Below, in pieces: positions 61,659 through 64,000 of a DNA stretch of 64,000 nt (positions are counted from its first letter, which is position 1; each line of letters starts with the position of its first letter). A model generated the notes under the pieces. The model saw only the letters and a program-made list of their open reading frames with translations. It made no database searches and was not told the DNA's origin. Source of the DNA: Afipia sp. Root123D2 (GTDB lineage Bacteria; Pseudomonadota; Alphaproteobacteria; Rhizobiales; Xanthobacteraceae); contig NZ_LMDP01000001.1 of assembly GCF_001425835.1 (NCBI RefSeq), positions 187,476 through 251,475 on the forward strand. Reading direction: 5' to 3'. Both the position numbers and the translations under genes were made by a program.

Positions 61659-63746
61659 ATGGACAGCAGGATCATGGACGTTCTCAAGGATCGTGTGCTC
61701 GAACTCGGGCCGACGCCGGCGGCGGTGAGCCCTTACAAGAATTTCAAACTGACGCGCGATGAAGACGGCATCGCGTGGCTTCTGTTCGACCGTGCCGATG
61801 CCAGCGCCAACACACTTTCTTCCGACGTGATGGAGGAGTTCAACCAGATCGTCGACGCGCTGGAAAGCGAGCGGCCCGCCGGGTTGGTGATCCGTTCGGC
61901 GAAAACATCGGGTTTTATTGCGGGCGCGGACGTCAACGAATTTCGTGGTGCGTCCGATCCAGCGGCAGTGGAAGCGGAGATCGGCCGCGCCCACGCCGTG
62001 ATCGACCGGCTTGAGGCGCTCAAGGTACCGCGCGTTGCGGTCATTCATGGCTTCTGTCTTGGCGGCGGTCTTGAAGTGGCGTTGGCCTGCGATACGCGTG
62101 TCGCGATCGATGATGCGCGGTTCGGATTCCCGGAAGTGATGCTCGGTCTTCACCCTGGTCTTGGCGGCACCGTTCGCTTCACGCATCTCGTCAGTCCGGT
62201 TGAGGCGATGACGATGATGCTGACCGGCAAGACCATCGATGCGCGCAAGGCGAAATCGCTGGGGCTGGTCGATGCTGTGACGCATGAACGGCACATCCGG
62301 AGCGCAGTAAAGGACGCGGTTTTTGGCCGCTTGAAGCCTCACCGGCAGGGTGCACTGGCACGGCTGATGAATGTCGGCTTTGTGCGTGGATTGCTCGCGT
62401 CACGGATGCGAAAGGAGGTGCGCAAGTCCGCGCGCAGGGATCATTACCCCGCTCCCTATGCGCTGGTTGATCTATGGGAGCGCCACGGCGGCGACCGGGC
62501 GGCGATGCTCCGTGCGGAAAAAACGTCGTTCGCCAAGCTGATGGTAACGCCGACGGCGCAGAACCTGATTCGTGTGTTTTTCCTGCGCGAAGAGATGAAG
62601 AAGCTCGCCGACGGCACGAATACCGTTAAGCACGTGCATGTCATCGGTGCCGGGGCGATGGGTGGCGATATTGCTGCGTGGTGCGCCCGTCAGGGTCTGC
62701 GCGTGACGCTCGCGGACATGAAGCCGGAGCCGATCGCCGGCGCGATCAAGCGCGCCAGCGAATTGTTCGGCAAGATCATCCGCAAGAAGACCGAGGTGCG
62801 CGATGCGCTGGATCGATTGATCCCGGATATGGACGGTGAGGGCGTGCGCAACGCCGATCTCATCATTGAGGCGGTACCGGAAAAGCTCGATCTGAAACAG
62901 AAGGTCTATGCCGGGCTCGAACCGCGCATTAAGGCAGGTGCGATTCTCGCAACCAACACCTCCAGCATCCCACTGCAGGATTTGCGAACCACGCTGAAAT
63001 CGCCGCAACGTCTGCTCGGTCTGCATTTTTTCAATCCGGTGTCGCGGCTGCAACTGGTCGAGGTGATCAGCCACGATCAGGCCGATGCGGATGCACTCGC
63101 CATGGCGCGCGCGTTTGTCGGCGCCATCGATCGCCTGCCACTGCCGGTGAAAAGCTCGCCGGGCTTTCTCGTCAATCGCGCGCTGACGCCATACATGCTC
63201 GAGGCGATGGTGATGCTCGACGAGAAGATCGACAAGACGGTGATCGATGCCGCGGCCGAGAAATTCGGGATGCCGATGGGGCCGATCGAGCTTGCCGATC
63301 AGGTCGGTCTCGATATCTGCCTCGCGGTCGGCGATATGTTGCGCGCCAAGCTGGACAGTACACTGCCTCCGGCACCGGAATGGCTGCGCGAGAAGGTGAG
63401 CAAAGGCGAACTCGGGCGCAAGACCGGCAAGGGCTTTTATGAATGGAAGGACGGCAAAGCGGTGAAGGTAAAGACCGCAATCCAGCCGATGCCCGAAATG
63501 ACCGACCGCCTGATCCTGCCGATGTCGAATGTCTGCGTCGCCTGCCTGCGGGAAGGCATTGTCGACAACGCGGACGTTGTCGATGGCGCCATGATTTTCG
63601 GGACGGGCTATGCTCCGTTCCGTGGCGGGCCGCTGAATTATGCGCGCGCGCGCGGACCGCAGAATGTCGTGTCGGCGCTTGAAGCGCTCGCAGCGAAATT
63701 CGGAGACCGCTTCAAGCCGGACGCCGGTTGGGCTACCTTCACCTGA
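61659..63746 (+). CDS. Bifunctional enoyl-CoA hydratase / 3-hydroxyacyl-CoA dehydrogenase
   Basis: 695 residues from the ATG at 61659 (AAGGGA just upstream; an upstream frame inside the thiolase gene is not used). The hydratase domain (about 30-220) contains FIAGADVNEFRG and GFCLGGGLEVALACD, and its catalytic Glu lies in RFGFPEVMLGLHPGLGG. The NAD domain starts at VHVIGAGAMGGDIAAWCARQG (about residue 326), with HFFNPVSRLQLVEV and the C-terminal domain with VGDML and GFYEWKDGK. This is the FadB/FadJ arrangement and completes the beta-oxidation set with FadE and thiolase. Confidence 0.94.
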   Translation: MDSRIMDVLKDRVLELGPTPAAVSPYKNFKLTRDEDGIAWLLFDRADASANTLSSDVMEEFNQIVDALESERPAGLVIRSAKTSGFIAGADVNEFRGASDPAAVEAEIGRAHAVIDRLEALKVPRVAVIHGFCLGGGLEVALACDTRVAIDDARFGFPEVMLGLHPGLGGTVRFTHLVSPVEAMTMMLTGKTIDARKAKSLGLVDAVTHERHIRSAVKDAVFGRLKPHRQGALARLMNVGFVRGLLASRMRKEVRKSARRDHYPAPYALVDLWERHGGDRAAMLRAEKTSFAKLMVTPTAQNLIRVFFLREEMKKLADGTNTVKHVHVIGAGAMGGDIAAWCARQGLRVTLADMKPEPIAGAIKRASELFGKIIRKKTEVRDALDRLIPDMDGEGVRNADLIIEAVPEKLDLKQKVYAGLEPRIKAGAILATNTSSIPLQDLRTTLKSPQRLLGLHFFNPVSRLQLVEVISHDQADADALAMARAFVGAIDRLPLPVKSSPGFLVNRALTPYMLEAMVMLDEKIDKTVIDAAAEKFGMPMGPIELADQVGLDICLAVGDMLRAKLDSTLPPAPEWLREKVSKGELGRKTGKGFYEWKDGKAVKVKTAIQPMPEMTDRLILPMSNVCVACLREGIVDNADVVDGAMIFGTGYAPFRGGPLNYARARGPQNVVSALEALAAKFGDRFKPDAGWATFT

Positions 63747-63772
63747 GATATCGACACGACGGATCTCCTTCA

Positions 63773-64000
63773 ATGACAGATACATCGGTTCATGCCACCC
63801 CAGCCGCTGACACCGAGCCGAAGGGCGAATTGTCCATCCGAACGCTGGCGATGCCTGCCGACACGAACCAGAATGGCGATATTTTCGGCGGCTGGCTTCT
63901 CGGCCAGATGGACCTCGCGGGCGGGATTTTTGCCAGCAAGTACACTAAATCGCGCAGTGTCACTGTTGCCATCGAGGCTATGACCTTCCGCAAGCCGGTC
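63773..64000 (+). CDS. Acyl-CoA thioesterase (YciA-like), 3' end outside window
   Basis: The visible 76 residues start MTDTSVHATPAADTEPKGEL, then IRTLAMPADTNQNGDIFGGWLLGQMDLAGGIFAS, which has the N-x-x-G-D/x-FGGWLLxQMDxAG hot-dog signature of YciA/acyl-CoA thioester hydrolases. It continues with VAIEAMTFRKPV at the window edge. It follows the beta-oxidation operon by 26 bp and may recycle CoA from stalled acyl-CoAs. Confidence 0.85.
   Translation, partial: MTDTSVHATPAADTEPKGELSIRTLAMPADTNQNGDIFGGWLLGQMDLAGGIFASKYTKSRSVTVAIEAMTFRKPV

Noticed and set aside
62472-63785. 437-codon open frame on the minus strand
   Set aside because: Antisense to the hydratase/dehydrogenase gene, which has all expected motifs.
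1-64000. tRNA, rRNA, IS elements or prophage
   Set aside because: I saw no cloverleaf-like, rRNA-like, transposase or phage structural sequence; short terminal repeats that would mark an IS were not noticed, but a by-eye scan may miss a diverged one.

Overview
The window is high-GC DNA from an alphaproteobacterium, most likely of the Bradyrhizobium/Rhodopseudomonas/Afipia/Nitrobacter lineage. This is inferred from gene content (kdpFABCDE, a FadE-type acyl-CoA dehydrogenase, Hsp20/GroEL/UspA/BON/CBS stress genes, FixK/FNR-type boxes) and from the look of the proteins; no rRNA or tRNA marker was seen. All identifications are by reading motifs and remembered family features, not by database search.

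Region 1 (1-22 kb) is a stress and low-oxygen island. It holds an erythromycin-esterase-like end, a host-attachment-type protein, universal stress proteins, a GroEL paralogue, Hsp20, an orphan PstS, BON and CBS-BON proteins, a MacB/Lol-type ABC exporter, an APH-P-loop fusion, a zinc alcohol dehydrogenase, a phosphoribosyltransferase and the Mg2+ P-type ATPase MgtA. A 14-bp palindrome of the form TTGAT-N4-ATCAA (perfect or with one mismatch) lies upstream of at least eight of its transcription units, usually 57-68 bp before the start codon, so much of the island looks like one FNR/FixK-type regulon. It is also full of wreckage: groEL has a one-base frameshift, an MBOAT acyltransferase and its SGNH-like partner are broken, a tetraheme cytochrome has lost its 5' end, a UspA gene is reduced to fragments, an alpha/beta hydrolase has two shifts, and a small Tyr-rich gene has two in-frame stops.

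Region 2 (22-37 kb) is metal and ion transport. An HME-type RND pump (czcA-like, with its adaptor and a small Cys/His-rich exported protein) lacks an outer-membrane factor. After three small hypothetical genes comes a complete kdpFABC-kdpDE high-affinity K+ system, preceded by an extra 27-residue membrane peptide.

Region 3 (37-48 kb) is a compact carbohydrate or polyol operon under a LacI-type regulator: an FAD oxidase resembling alkyl-DHAP synthase, an FGGY kinase, an ABC importer (ATPase, Tat-exported binding protein, two permeases), an SDR and a GldA-type metal-dependent alcohol dehydrogenase. A strong hairpin terminator sits between the binding protein and the permeases. Its substrate is not obvious, and it is the best candidate here for an uncharacterised pathway.

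Region 4 (47.7-52.2 kb) holds a glutamate-receptor-like ion channel with an unusual pore loop, a globin sensor without an output domain, two hypothetical proteins, an NTF2-like protein, CsbD and a His-rich cupin. Region 5 (52.2-57.9 kb) is an RND drug-efflux pair with a TetR regulator and a flavin reductase. Region 6 (58-64 kb) is a fatty-acid beta-oxidation operon (FadE, thiolase, bifunctional hydratase/dehydrogenase, acyl-CoA thioesterase) that runs off the right edge.
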